Assembly (NCBI GenBank): GCA_947497475.1
Contig: CANMGS010000001.1
Location: forward strand, 1,054,001 to 1,118,000
DNA: 64,000 bases
DNA from: an uncultured Amylibacter sp.
GTDB lineage: Bacteria; Pseudomonadota; Alphaproteobacteria; Rhodobacterales; Rhodobacteraceae
Direction: 5' to 3'
Shown here one piece after another: positions 37,327-44,980 of the stretch. Each line of letters starts with the position of its first letter. Positions within the stretch are counted from its first letter, which is position 1. The notes under the pieces are model-generated. The model was not told the DNA's origin. It worked only from the letters and a program-made list of their open reading frames with translations, and made no database searches. Made by a program: the position numbers and the translations under genes.

Positions 37327-39105
37327 ATGAAAATGACTACAGAAGAAGCATTTGTAAAAGTTTTACAAATGCACGGCATCGACAATGCTTTTGGGATTAT
37401 CGGATCGGCTATGATGCCGATTTCTGACCTTTTCCCTGCAGCAGGCATCAAGTTTTACGACTGTGCTCACGAGTGTAACGCAGGCATGATGGCTGACGGT
37501 TACACACGTGCGACTGGTAAAATGTCTATGATGGTTGCACAAAACGGCCCTGGCATTACATCTTTGGTAACGCCAATTAAAACGGCTTACTGGAACCACA
37601 CACCATTGTTGATCGTAACTCCACAAGCTGCGAACAAAACAATCGGTCAAGGCGGCTTCCAAGAAGTTGAGCAAATGGCTCTATTGGAAGATATGGTTGC
37701 TTACCAAGAAGAAGTTCGTGACCCATCACGTATGGCTGAAACTTTGAACCGTGTGATCTTGCAAGCGAAACGCGCTTCTGCACCAGCTCAAATCAACATC
37801 CCTCGTGACTTCTGGACACAAGTAATCGACATCGACCTACCAGCTGTTGTTGAATTTGAACGCCCACAAGGTGGCGCAGACGCAGTTAAAGCTGCTGCTG
37901 ATCTTCTTTCAAACGCTAAGAACCCAGTGATCCTAAACGGTGCTGGTGTTGTTTTGGCTGATGCTATTGGCGACTCTGCAAAATTGGCTGAACGTCTAGA
38001 CGCTCCTGTATGTGTTGGCTACCAGCACAACGACGCGTTCCCAGGCTCACACCCATTGTTTGCAGGTCCTTTGGGCTACAACGGTTCAAAAGCTGGCATG
38101 GAGTTGATTTCAAAAGCTGACGTTGTTCTATGTCTTGGTACACGTTTGAACCCATTCTCAACGCTACCTGGTTACGGCATTGATTACTGGCCACGTGACG
38201 CGAAAATCATTCAAGTTGACATCAACCCTGACCGTATTGGCCTAACGAAGCCAGTAACTGTTGGTATCGTTGGCGATGCGAAAAAAGTTGCAAACGGCAT
38301 TTTGGAGCAATTGTCAGATACAGCGGGTGACGCAGGTCGTGAAGAACGCCGTACAGTGATTGCAAAAACAAAATCTGCATGGGCTCAAGAGCTTACATCA
38401 ATGGACCACGAAGACGACGATCCAGGCACAACTTGGAACGAACGTGCACGTGACCGTGAGCCAGGCAAAATGTCTCCTCGTATGGCTTGGCGTGCAATTC
38501 AAGCAGCATTGCCAAAAGAAGCTATCATTTCTTCTGACATCGGCAACAACTGTGCGATTGGTAACGCTTACCCATCATTCGAAGAAGGTCGTAAATACCT
38601 AGCACCTGGCCTATTCGGTCCTTGTGGTTACGGTTTCCCAGCGATCTGTGGCGCAAAAGCTGGTCGTCCAGACGTTCCAGTGGTTGGTTTCGCTGGTGAT
38701 GGCGCATTCGGTATTTCAATGAACGAAATGGTTTCTGTGAACCGTGATGATTGGCCTGCTGTAACTATGGTTATCTTCCGCAACTACCAATGGGGCGCTG
38801 AGAAGCGTAACACAACATTGTGGTTCGACGACAACTTCGTTGGTACAGAGCTTGCAACTGAAGTAAGCTACGCTGGCATCGCAAAAGCATGTGGTGTTGA
38901 AGGTGTTGCAGTATCTTCTATGGAAGAGCTAACAGACGAGTTGAACAAAGCTGTTAAGCGTCAGATGAATGATAACAAAACAACATTCATCGAGATCCTA
39001 TTGAACCAAGAACTAGGTGAGCCATTCCGTCGTGACGCAATGAAGAAACCAGTTTCTGTTGCTGGTATCGATGCTGCGGATATGAAGGCACAAGCTGGTG
39101 CATAA
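37327..39105 (+). CDS. xsc: Sulfoacetaldehyde acetyltransferase
   Basis: A 592-residue ThDP enzyme converting sulfoacetaldehyde and phosphate to acetyl phosphate and sulfite in taurine and related sulfonate breakdown. Visible are the N-terminal EEAFVKVLQMHGIDNAFGI with the catalytic glutamate region HECNAGMMADGYTRATG, and the ThDP motif GDGAFGISMNEMVSVNRDDW near 455, with an ending like that of Xsc. Codons are strikingly uniform (GGT, CGT, AAC, CTA/TTG), pointing to very high expression. No pta gene, transporter or regulator is adjacent. GGGAG precedes the ATG; a small AACCG/CGGTT hairpin lies at 37294-37308. Confidence 0.93.
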   Translation: MKMTTEEAFVKVLQMHGIDNAFGIIGSAMMPISDLFPAAGIKFYDCAHECNAGMMADGYTRATGKMSMMVAQNGPGITSLVTPIKTAYWNHTPLLIVTPQAANKTIGQGGFQEVEQMALLEDMVAYQEEVRDPSRMAETLNRVILQAKRASAPAQINIPRDFWTQVIDIDLPAVVEFERPQGGADAVKAAADLLSNAKNPVILNGAGVVLADAIGDSAKLAERLDAPVCVGYQHNDAFPGSHPLFAGPLGYNGSKAGMELISKADVVLCLGTRLNPFSTLPGYGIDYWPRDAKIIQVDINPDRIGLTKPVTVGIVGDAKKVANGILEQLSDTAGDAGREERRTVIAKTKSAWAQELTSMDHEDDDPGTTWNERARDREPGKMSPRMAWRAIQAALPKEAIISSDIGNNCAIGNAYPSFEEGRKYLAPGLFGPCGYGFPAICGAKAGRPDVPVVGFAGDGAFGISMNEMVSVNRDDWPAVTMVIFRNYQWGAEKRNTTLWFDDNFVGTELATEVSYAGIAKACGVEGVAVSSMEELTDELNKAVKRQMNDNKTTFIEILLNQELGEPFRRDAMKKPVSVAGIDAADMKAQAGA

Positions 39106-39134
39106 GTTTTAAAAACTTATTGCTAAGACTTAAG

Positions 39135-39169
39135 AGCGGCGCTGGTGAAAATCAGCGCCGCTTTTGTTT
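39135..39169 (+). terminator. Intrinsic terminator after xsc
   Basis: A 10-bp GC-rich stem (AGCGGCGCTG / CAGCGCCGCT) with an 8-nt loop is followed by TTTGTTT, 30 nt after the xsc stop. Confidence 0.9.
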
Positions 39170-39253
39170 GTTGATATATGAACACCACCAATGCACTTAC
39201 ATGATAAAATGTGAGTGAAAGATTGCGGAGCGTTTCGTTCACACAGCTTATAA

Positions 39254-40522
39254 TTAGGTAGAGTTTTCGGCTTTATAAAGATGCAAAGAAATCGTGAATA
39301 GAATGATGAAAAGCATCATCGGCTGATAATGATAAAGCACACCATCATAGAGTGATTGGGTTAGAAATACGGTTACTCCTGCGGTGCTCGATACAAACGG
39401 AATGGACGTGCTTTTACGCAGATGCCACATTGTTTTTATCCAATAAATAGCCAGCCATAATATTAATGCAGCTGCCCCGATGATACCAATTGAATGGGCT
39501 TTGCTGAGTATAACGTTATGCGGATGTCCAATAGGCCATTCCTTTTTGAGTGCGTGTTCTGAAAATCCATCGATACCATATCCCACGACTGGATGCTTTT
39601 TGATGTTTTCAATTGTGTAAGACCAAATGAGTGTGCGTTTGCTGGAAAAGTCTTTAGCACTTTCTGCCTCAAAGGTCTTTTTATACATACGCTCTAACCC
39701 CATACCAAATTGTGGTTGAGGGTAGGCAAATGTTAATGCGATGCCTGCTGCCAGAGGGACAATTAAGGTTGCTAAAAAATACCCCTTGAGTTGTTTGAGA
39801 GTTATGCGAATTAAAATAAAACCAAACAACGCTGCCAAAACGCCCCCTCTTGAACCAGACCACAATAAGAGGCTCCAGATAAGAGAGAGCACTGTAAGCC
39901 CTATTAAGGTGTGCAATACTGAGCGCGTCTTTTGGTTTGCGCCATAGAAGAAAACGCCAGCTATAAGTATTGCTGGTAAAATTTGGCCTATGACGCGAAT
40001 GTTTCCATATCCTGGGAAAAGACGAAAAGTGCTTTCAAGTTCAGGTTGCTCATATATGCCAAACGAAACGACGCATAAGAAGAAAGCTGCATAAAATGCG
40101 TGATAGCCAATGATGATAATTAAAATATTTCTTGAGGTTTTGGAATGAGAATTTGCCAAGACGAGCGCTAAACATGGCCCCGCTGCAACAAGTAATATGT
40201 TGATAAGAAGACGTATAGCGTTCCCGGTAAAATGATCCTGTAATAGAATGAAGGGTAGAACAGAGAAAGTTAAAACTATAGCCCAAGCAAATAGTGAGCC
40301 TGTATTATTTTCTACAAAGGAATGTTCGGATTTAGGTACCTTCAGGGCTATTACGAAAGCAGTCAGCAATAAGAAACACGAAAAGAGTACGACATCTAAT
40401 CCCAGAACCAAAATAGCTTTAGATATGTCGAACCCTAATACTGTAAATATTGCTCCACTAAAGAGCGATAAGGCTAATAAAATATATAATGAATAAGGGT
40501 GCCTGCCCTTTGAATAGTTCAT
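39254..40522 (-). CDS. O-antigen ligase / polymerase family membrane protein
   Basis: A 422-residue protein with about eleven membrane segments. The large periplasmic loop before the last helices contains HPVVGYGIDGFSEHALKKEW and GHPHNVILSKAHSIG, the Wzy_C/WaaL pattern with the conserved PHN histidine. Members join or polymerise surface sugar units. There are no other sugar-polymer genes adjacent, so the partner pathway is unclear; the EPS locus at 12-18 kb is a possible but unproven partner. Confidence 0.8.
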   Translation of the reverse strand: MNYSKGRHPYSLYILLALSLFSGAIFTVLGFDISKAILVLGLDVVLFSCFLLLTAFVIALKVPKSEHSFVENNTGSLFAWAIVLTFSVLPFILLQDHFTGNAIRLLINILLVAAGPCLALVLANSHSKTSRNILIIIIGYHAFYAAFFLCVVSFGIYEQPELESTFRLFPGYGNIRVIGQILPAILIAGVFFYGANQKTRSVLHTLIGLTVLSLIWSLLLWSGSRGGVLAALFGFILIRITLKQLKGYFLATLIVPLAAGIALTFAYPQPQFGMGLERMYKKTFEAESAKDFSSKRTLIWSYTIENIKKHPVVGYGIDGFSEHALKKEWPIGHPHNVILSKAHSIGIIGAAALILWLAIYWIKTMWHLRKSTSIPFVSSTAGVTVFLTQSLYDGVLYHYQPMMLFIILFTISLHLYKAENST

Positions 40523-40677
40523 GACTGCTCTTTCATTTTTATTATTAGAATAACCATAATCGAAAGAGGCTATAATTCAATGAAATAGCTTGTTGGTGAA
40601 AGCTAGCCCATTTTTCTCGATATTTTATCACGGCGAATTGATTGGTCGGCTTTCAAAAGCATAGATAATCATAATGA

Positions 40678-41049
40678 ATGCGCTACGCCCTTTTAATGAT
40701 TGCTTTGTTCGCTTTTCCTGCCGTTGCTGAAGAACGCGAGATTTTTTATGGAACATGGGGGACACCAAAACAATGTGCCCGCGAACCGATAAAGGCTGGT
40801 GGAACAGTTTTAGCGGAACCTTTTGAAATAAGTTCTGATTGGTTGAAACAAGGCCAACTTTGGTGCCGTCTGAATTGGTTTCCGATTGAGGTTCGCAAAG
40901 ATGGCTTGTTCTCTGGCGCGCAGGCGCAATGCGGCGAAGATTCTGTGCGTGATTATTTATTGGGGATGAGATTATCCAACGATAAATTGACACTGCGTTG
41001 GGGTTTCCCGCTGTCAAATGGTCCTTTAAAACGCTGTCCGGCTTCATGA
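40678..41049 (+). CDS. Small periplasmic protein of unknown function
   Basis: A 123-residue protein with a clear signal peptide (LLMIALFAFPAVAEE) and four cysteines in the mature part, which could form two disulfides. No family is recognised. The ribosome binding site is weak. It is the last gene before the tRNA-flanked accessory region. Confidence 0.65.
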   Translation: MRYALLMIALFAFPAVAEEREIFYGTWGTPKQCAREPIKAGGTVLAEPFEISSDWLKQGQLWCRLNWFPIEVRKDGLFSGAQAQCGEDSVRDYLLGMRLSNDKLTLRWGFPLSNGPLKRCPAS

Positions 41050-41115
41050 GTTGAAAATCATGCAAGAACTGTTGGGATTGTTTGAAAAACTAATGAGTTG
41101 AACTCAAAAAAGCGC

Positions 41116-41144
41116 TTGTTTTTCCTAAGGCTAATCCATAAACA
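41116..41144 (+). promoter_or_regulatory. Promoter of the truncated tRNA-Ser copy
   Basis: TTGTTT at 41116-41121 and TAAACA at 41139-41144 are 17 bp apart and positioned to start transcription just before the tRNA 5' end. The same spacing and hexamers (TTGTTT / TAAATA) precede the intact tRNA at 43314, so the promoter is preserved although the flanking bases have diverged. Confidence 0.55.
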
Positions 41145-41147
41145 CGT

Positions 41148-41192
41148 CCGTGGAGACGTGGCCGAGTGGTCGAAGGCGCTCCCCTGCTAAGG
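41148..41192 (+). repeat. 45-bp direct repeat, left copy (tRNA-Ser 5' half)
   Basis: Identical to 43310-43354. The identity begins 4 bp before the tRNA and ends just inside the 3' strand of the anticodon stem; upstream promoter sequence is similar but not identical. Such repeats mark tyrosine-recombinase attachment sites in anticodon stem-loops. The two copies bound 2,162 bp (41193-43354). Confidence 0.8.
41152..41192 (+). pseudogene. Truncated tRNA-Ser(GCT), 5' half only
   Basis: Sequence equals the acceptor 5' strand, D arm and anticodon loop of the intact tRNA-Ser(GCT) at 43314, then diverges after GCTAAGG. The variable arm, T arm and 3' acceptor strand are missing. The promoter is kept, so a truncated transcript could be made. 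Confidence 0.85.
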
Positions 41193-41203
41193 ACAGCGCT
41201 GTC
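41192..41203. repeat. 12-bp perfect palindrome at the tRNA break point
   Basis: GACAGCGCTGTC begins on the last base shared by the two tRNA copies. It may be part of the recombination junction of the inserted segment, or chance. The following sequence to 41298 is AT-rich with no gene seen. Confidence 0.4.
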
Positions 41204-41298
41204 AAGTATTTTCTTTTATTATCAGGTAGTTAAGGGGCGATTTTCTGCGTGCTGTGTAAGGCTTGTGTCAATTTTTAAGTTCGGCTAAGTCTTTGATT

Positions 41299-41724
41299 TT
41301 AAATGATTTCTACATCATGGATTTGTACATACCATTCTGCTGCTGCAATGAGGCCACGCTTTTGAGAATTTGAAAATTTATTTGGTCGACCGCCAGCCCC
41401 CCAAACCTCACCATGATGGGGGTTCCCATCAACAGGATTGTAACCGACCATCAAATCTAAATCTCGGATGCTTTGCGCAGTAAATGCCACAGAACCTATA
41501 TATTTTGGCGTCGTTACATATTCCTCGGGGTCGTTACCGCTATCGACTATAAGCTTTTCAATATCTACAGACATTCCTCCATTCTCCCCTGATGACGGAG
41601 AGAATGCTTTTGATGAAATCCTATTACAATTGCGATTTTGATCAGGAACAATGTGATGTTTTGGATCAATTCTTCGAATTATCTTTTCGTTAGATTGAAT
41701 TTCTTCTTCATCGTAAGGTTGCAT
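41299..41724 (-). CDS. Unknown small protein, third gene of the cassette
   Basis: A 141-residue protein of no family I recognise. The segments RIDPKHHIVPDQN, RISSKAFSPSSGENGGMSVD and NPHHGEVWGAGGRPNKF are dense in His, Gly and polar residues and look like conserved enzyme or binding motifs. The start follows the previous gene after 11 bp, so it is part of a three-gene operon. An enzymatic or toxin-like role is possible but purely inferred. Confidence 0.65.
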   Translation of the reverse strand: MQPYDEEEIQSNEKIIRRIDPKHHIVPDQNRNCNRISSKAFSPSSGENGGMSVDIEKLIVDSGNDPEEYVTTPKYIGSVAFTAQSIRDLDLMVGYNPVDGNPHHGEVWGAGGRPNKFSNSQKRGLIAAAEWYVQIHDVEII

Positions 41725-41735
41725 TTTAGTCGATG

Positions 41736-42242
41736 TTATGCAGTTAGCGCGTTTTCAAAATCACGCTGTTTCCCTAAATCAGAAACCCAGCGTGCTAATA
41801 TTGAAAAATCGCTTTGTAATTCAAACTCTTCGTCTTCCCGTGAGATATGATCAAATCTATTCACTGTAACTTCGTAAGGTGCGATGATATCTATTTCGAT
41901 ATCGTATCGGTTCATATGCCATTCAATTTGTAAGGTGCCGTCACTTCCAGGAACGATGCTAGGCGCAGGTACACGCGCTGAATAAAGACTTTCAAGAAGT
42001 CGTGCTGCAAATGTGGCGCAAGTCCAAGATACAGGCTTGCCATCATATCCATCCCAATCATATTGAAGTTCAGCTAGTTCATCAAAACGCTGCTCAAGTT
42101 CTATGACCCAATTTGATCTGAAAGTTGGCACTCTAACACTATTGTTAGAAAAAAAACTGTTAGATGATGAAGCGTCGGAAGAGTTAAGATAACTCACAGA
42201 CCCACGTTGGAAAGCGGTGTTTTTTCTTACTGCTAAGTTCAT
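41736..42242 (-). CDS. Unknown protein, second gene of the cassette
   Basis: A 168-residue protein. The core contains LAELQYDWDGYDGKPVSW and PSIVPGSDGTLQIEWHMN followed by a strand DIEIDIIAPYEV, a pattern I have a general impression of seeing in proteins encoded beside TIGR04255 genes; no function is known to me. The ATG at 42242 overlaps the stop of the TIGR04255-like gene (ATGA), so the two proteins are made together. Confidence 0.65.
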   Translation of the reverse strand: MNLAVRKNTAFQRGSVSYLNSSDASSSNSFFSNNSVRVPTFRSNWVIELEQRFDELAELQYDWDGYDGKPVSWTCATFAARLLESLYSARVPAPSIVPGSDGTLQIEWHMNRYDIEIDIIAPYEVTVNRFDHISREDEEFELQSDFSILARWVSDLGKQRDFENALTA

Positions 42243-43039
42243 GATAATCTCTTCCATAATCTATGTGCGGATTCTGTAGTTATTTCACTGAACCGCGATA
42301 CAATTTTTTCGCGACCAACTTTAATAAAGTCCATTGCTGCGTCGATATCATTACCTTCAGGTTTTCCTCTAAAGGTAAGTGCCAATCTTATAGCTTTGCT
42401 TTCTCCATCGGGAGACAGAATAGATTGTATTTCACAAATCAACCTTGCAAATGGTTTGTCATTTTCATTTTTTACAATTTCACCAAAATTCACAATAACA
42501 CCTTCAATGTCTAAGTTATTGCCATTCCATACAGTTAACCATTGTTCCGCTTCTTGAAAACTCTCCACGGGAATAATATTTATATATGCAATCTCTGCTT
42601 GATTTACATCCATCTCATAAGAGAAGTCTTTTTTTAAGTGACGTGATAGTGATTGCAAATTTGCATCAAAAGCATCTGCGATACTTTCAAAACGCGGATA
42701 GGGATTTTGAGTAGGGCTTTTTCTCCAATTTGTTATCAGGCGGTCTGATTGAAATTGAAGTAGGTGGTTTTCGTCTTCTGATGAAAAGAAGAACCGACTC
42801 CCAATAGGTGATGGGCCAAATTGTATCATTGGGCGTTGTTGTTGACTGCCTCCAAAAGTTTCAAACTTTGGTTCTAAAAGGGGTTGTTCGGCGGCATTTG
42901 GAAATTCTTCCCTGAAAATATCCCATACAGGATGAGAATGTATGGAAGAATAGTTTGCAACAGGGGCAAACTGTACCCCAAGCACAACCTCATCAAGAGG
43001 CGGTTCTGCAAAATCTGGTAAATGTTGTGGTCTGTCCAT
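42239..43039 (-). CDS. TIGR04255-like sporadically distributed protein
   Basis: A 266-residue protein. The N-terminal FAEPPLDEVVLGVQFAP, the central LLQFQSDRLITNWRKSP and the YPRFESIADAFDANL segment fit the TIGR04255 family, which is defined by patchy distribution and unknown function. It is the first gene of a coupled trio; AGGA precedes the ATG at 43039. Its position between two tRNA copies agrees with mobile cargo. Confidence 0.7.
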   Translation of the reverse strand: MDRPQHLPDFAEPPLDEVVLGVQFAPVANYSSIHSHPVWDIFREEFPNAAEQPLLEPKFETFGGSQQQRPMIQFGPSPIGSRFFFSSEDENHLLQFQSDRLITNWRKSPTQNPYPRFESIADAFDANLQSLSRHLKKDFSYEMDVNQAEIAYINIIPVESFQEAEQWLTVWNGNNLDIEGVIVNFGEIVKNENDKPFARLICEIQSILSPDGESKAIRLALTFRGKPEGNDIDAAMDFIKVGREKIVSRFSEITTESAHRLWKRLS

Positions 43040-43181
43040 AAATCCTGCCCTTTATTTTGTTCTAACGATGTCGATTCGAGCACGCAAGCATCTATTTTTT
43101 ATAGCTAAGTCTATAAATTTAAGAAAAGCTGGCACTTATGCTTCTCATGGGTAGAACAAAACATGACTAAGGCTGTGTAAA

Positions 43182-43206
43182 TTTTGTGTCACAAAGTGAC
43201 ACAAAA
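43182..43206. repeat. 11-bp inverted repeat upstream of the cassette
   Basis: TTTTGTGTCAC and GTGACACAAAA are perfect complements separated by AAA, 143 bp upstream of the TIGR04255-like start and near the right end of the insert. It could be an operator, a recombinase arm site or a terminator; nothing in the sequence decides. Confidence 0.5.
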
Positions 43207-43210
43207 CCGC

Positions 43211-43237
43211 TGAAAACCAACGAAAACCAACGAAAAC
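43211..43237 (+). repeat. Short 10-bp direct repeats beside the insert end
   Basis: Units TGAAAACCAA, CGAAAACCAA and CGAAAAC follow one another with no spacer, directly after the inverted repeat and about 75 bp before the tRNA. Clustered direct repeats near attachment sites are often integrase arm-binding sites. Confidence 0.5.
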
Positions 43238-43277
43238 AGGGATTTAGCAGATTTACTATTTGAGATTAAAAAAGTGG

Positions 43278-43306
43278 TTGTTTTTCCTAGACTTAATCCA
43301 TAAATA
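43278..43306 (+). promoter_or_regulatory. Promoter of intact tRNA-Ser(GCT)
   Basis: TTGTTT at 43278-43283 and TAAATA at 43301-43306 with a 17-bp spacer place the start about 43312, 2 nt before the mature tRNA. Confidence 0.6.
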
Positions 43307-43309
43307 CGA

Positions 43310-43354
43310 CCGTGGAGACGTGGCCGAGTGGTCGAAGGCGCTCCCCTGCTAAGG
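43310..43354 (+). repeat. 45-bp direct repeat, right copy
   Basis: Partner of 41148-41192, here continuing into a complete tRNA gene. Confidence 0.8.
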
Positions 43355-43406
43355 GAGTAGGCGGTTTGTAGCTGTCTCGAGGGTTCGAATCCCTTCGTCT
43401 CCGCCA
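43314..43406 (+). tRNA. tRNA-Ser(GCT)
   Basis: Acceptor stem GGAGACG pairs with CGTCTCC (43396-43402), discriminator G at 43403 and an encoded CCA at 43404-43406. The anticodon stem-loop CTCCC-CTGCTAA-GGGAG gives anticodon GCT, reading AGC/AGT serine codons. A long variable arm and the T arm GAGGG-TTCGAAT-CCCTT confirm a class II serine tRNA. Its 5' half is duplicated at 41152, and an integrase gene starts 166 bp downstream. Confidence 0.97.
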
Positions 43407-43529
43407 CTATACCATTTTACTAGATATTTATGAATTGCTTTGAGTGGCGATTTAGCCTTATTTATATGGCTATAGTACGGTTTTAGTATTTCACTGGATT
43501 TCTTTCGATTACGCCTGTATATTTTCACT

Positions 43530-43550
43530 GTGTGGTATGAAGTGTGGTAT
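43530..43550 (+). repeat. Two GTGTGGTAT repeats 12 bp apart before the integrase
   Basis: GTGTGGTAT occurs at 43530-43538 and 43542-43550, 22 bp ahead of the integrase start, in the attachment-side leader. Likely arm-type integrase sites or an operator for the integrase promoter. Confidence 0.45.
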
Positions 43551-43571
43551 AAATAAGCAGGAAATCGAACT

Positions 43572-44768
43572 GTGGCTCTTTCTGGCAAGTTAACAAAGAA
43601 ACTGGTGGATAACCTTGGCGCTGGGCGCCATGGGGATGGCAATGGCTTATATCTGGTTGTGGATGCATCTGGCGCACGCCGTTGGATTGTGCGAGTCGTT
43701 GTGAAAGGTCAGAAGAATAAGAAGGGCGCGCCCCTACGGACAGACTTTGGCTTAGGGGGCGCTGATGTGGTGACACTCAATCAAGCCCGTGAGCGTGCCT
43801 TAGAATACCGCCGTATGGCAAAGCAGGGGTTGAACCCAAGGTTTAATGCCCAACGTGAGATACCAACCTTTCAAGAGATCGCACAGCAAGTGCATATAGA
43901 ACGTATGCCCACATGGAAGAATGCCAAGCATGGGCAGCAGTGGATTAATACATTACGAGATTATGCGTTTCCTAAGATAGGGCGTATGCCTGTAGACAGT
44001 ATAGACCAACCTGAGGTGTTGATGTGTCTCTCTCCTATATGGACAGAGAAGCATGAGACAGCCAAGCGATTGTCCCAACGTATTAAGACTGTCTTAGACG
44101 TGGCAAAGTCAAAAGGCTTTAGATCAGGGGAGAACCCTGTCACAGCTATTAAAGATGCGGGTGTCCTGCCCAAGGTAAAAGCCAAGCCCAAACACCATAA
44201 GGCTATGGCTTGGCAAGATGTACCCGCTTTCTATGCAGACCTGAAGACACGTAATGCTATGGCTGCTAAAGCCTTGATGTTCACCTGTTTGACTGGAGCA
44301 CGTACCAATGAGGTTTTAGGGATGCGCTGGGATGAGGTGGATTTAGAAGCACGTCTGTGGACATGTCCTGCAAAGCGCATGAAGACAGATACAGACCACC
44401 GTGTGCCGCTCACAGAGGAAATGCTGGCGATTATAGAGCCATTACAAGCGCTAGCCTCAGAAGTGGTCTTTGAGGGGCAGAAGCGTCATACGCCATTGTC
44501 CAATATGTCTATGCTGATGCTGCTCCGCCGTATGAAGATAGAAGGGGTCACAGTGCATGGATTCCGCTCTACCTTCAGGGACTGGGCGTCTGAAGTTGCT
44601 AATGCCCCGCGTGAGGTGGCTGAGATGAGCTTAGCTCACAAGGTTGGATCTGATGTGGAGCGCGCCTATGCAAGGTCTGATCTTCTAGATCGCCGCCGTG
44701 TCTTGATGGGACGCTGGGCGCATTTTGTGGACGGTGGTACCGCTAAAGTGGTAAAACTGCGTAAGTAA
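43572..44768 (+). CDS. Tyrosine recombinase, P4-type integrase
   Basis: A 398-residue integrase with an N-terminal DUF4102-type arm-binding domain (HGDGNGLYLVVDASGARRW), a core-binding domain (about 100-190) and the catalytic domain. Catalytic residues are R244 (TGARTNEVL), K271, H329 and R332 (HGFR), H356 and the nucleophile Y366 (YARSD), so it looks intact. The start is GTG at 43572, giving a MALSGKLTKKLVDN-like start typical of the family. Orientation away from the tRNA matches element-borne integrases. Confidence 0.92.
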   Translation: MALSGKLTKKLVDNLGAGRHGDGNGLYLVVDASGARRWIVRVVVKGQKNKKGAPLRTDFGLGGADVVTLNQARERALEYRRMAKQGLNPRFNAQREIPTFQEIAQQVHIERMPTWKNAKHGQQWINTLRDYAFPKIGRMPVDSIDQPEVLMCLSPIWTEKHETAKRLSQRIKTVLDVAKSKGFRSGENPVTAIKDAGVLPKVKAKPKHHKAMAWQDVPAFYADLKTRNAMAAKALMFTCLTGARTNEVLGMRWDEVDLEARLWTCPAKRMKTDTDHRVPLTEEMLAIIEPLQALASEVVFEGQKRHTPLSNMSMLMLLRRMKIEGVTVHGFRSTFRDWASEVANAPREVAEMSLAHKVGSDVERAYARSDLLDRRRVLMGRWAHFVDGGTAKVVKLRK

Positions 44769-44980
44769 AAAACTCCCACTTGTTATGTAGACAGATATGG
44801 TTTCCAATTGGTGCCAATTCAAACAAATCCCATTTGATTCTTTGGGATGAAACTGAACTAAACCCAATCCATTTTTCTAAGATCAATCGCACGATTTATG
44901 CAGGTTTAGGCCTCTTAAGCCAGTGCCGAGTACTATGGAGTGTTGGGGGTAATTAATACAAAAGTAGGGAGGATAGTGTC

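Larger units (their letters stand above)
41193..43354. mobile_element. 2.16-kb insert between a truncated and an intact tRNA-Ser(GCT)
   Basis: The segment lies between two copies of the tRNA 5' half and carries three coupled minus-strand genes, an inverted repeat, 10-bp iterations and a replacement tRNA promoter with 5' half. It reads as an integration that displaced the host 5' half and supplied its own. No recombinase gene is inside; the integrase at 43572-44768, on the far side of the tRNA, could have acted in trans. Boundaries are those of the shared sequence. Confidence 0.6.

Noticed and set aside
43211-43237. Tandem CGAAAACCAA units as a CRISPR remnant
   Set aside because: Units are 10 bp with no spacers and no cas genes nearby; they are better read as iterations near an attachment site.
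43189-43407. Minus-strand frame of 72 codons across the tRNA-Ser region
   Set aside because: It is the antisense reading of the tRNA gene and its leader; the peptide is a familiar false prediction opposite serine tRNAs.
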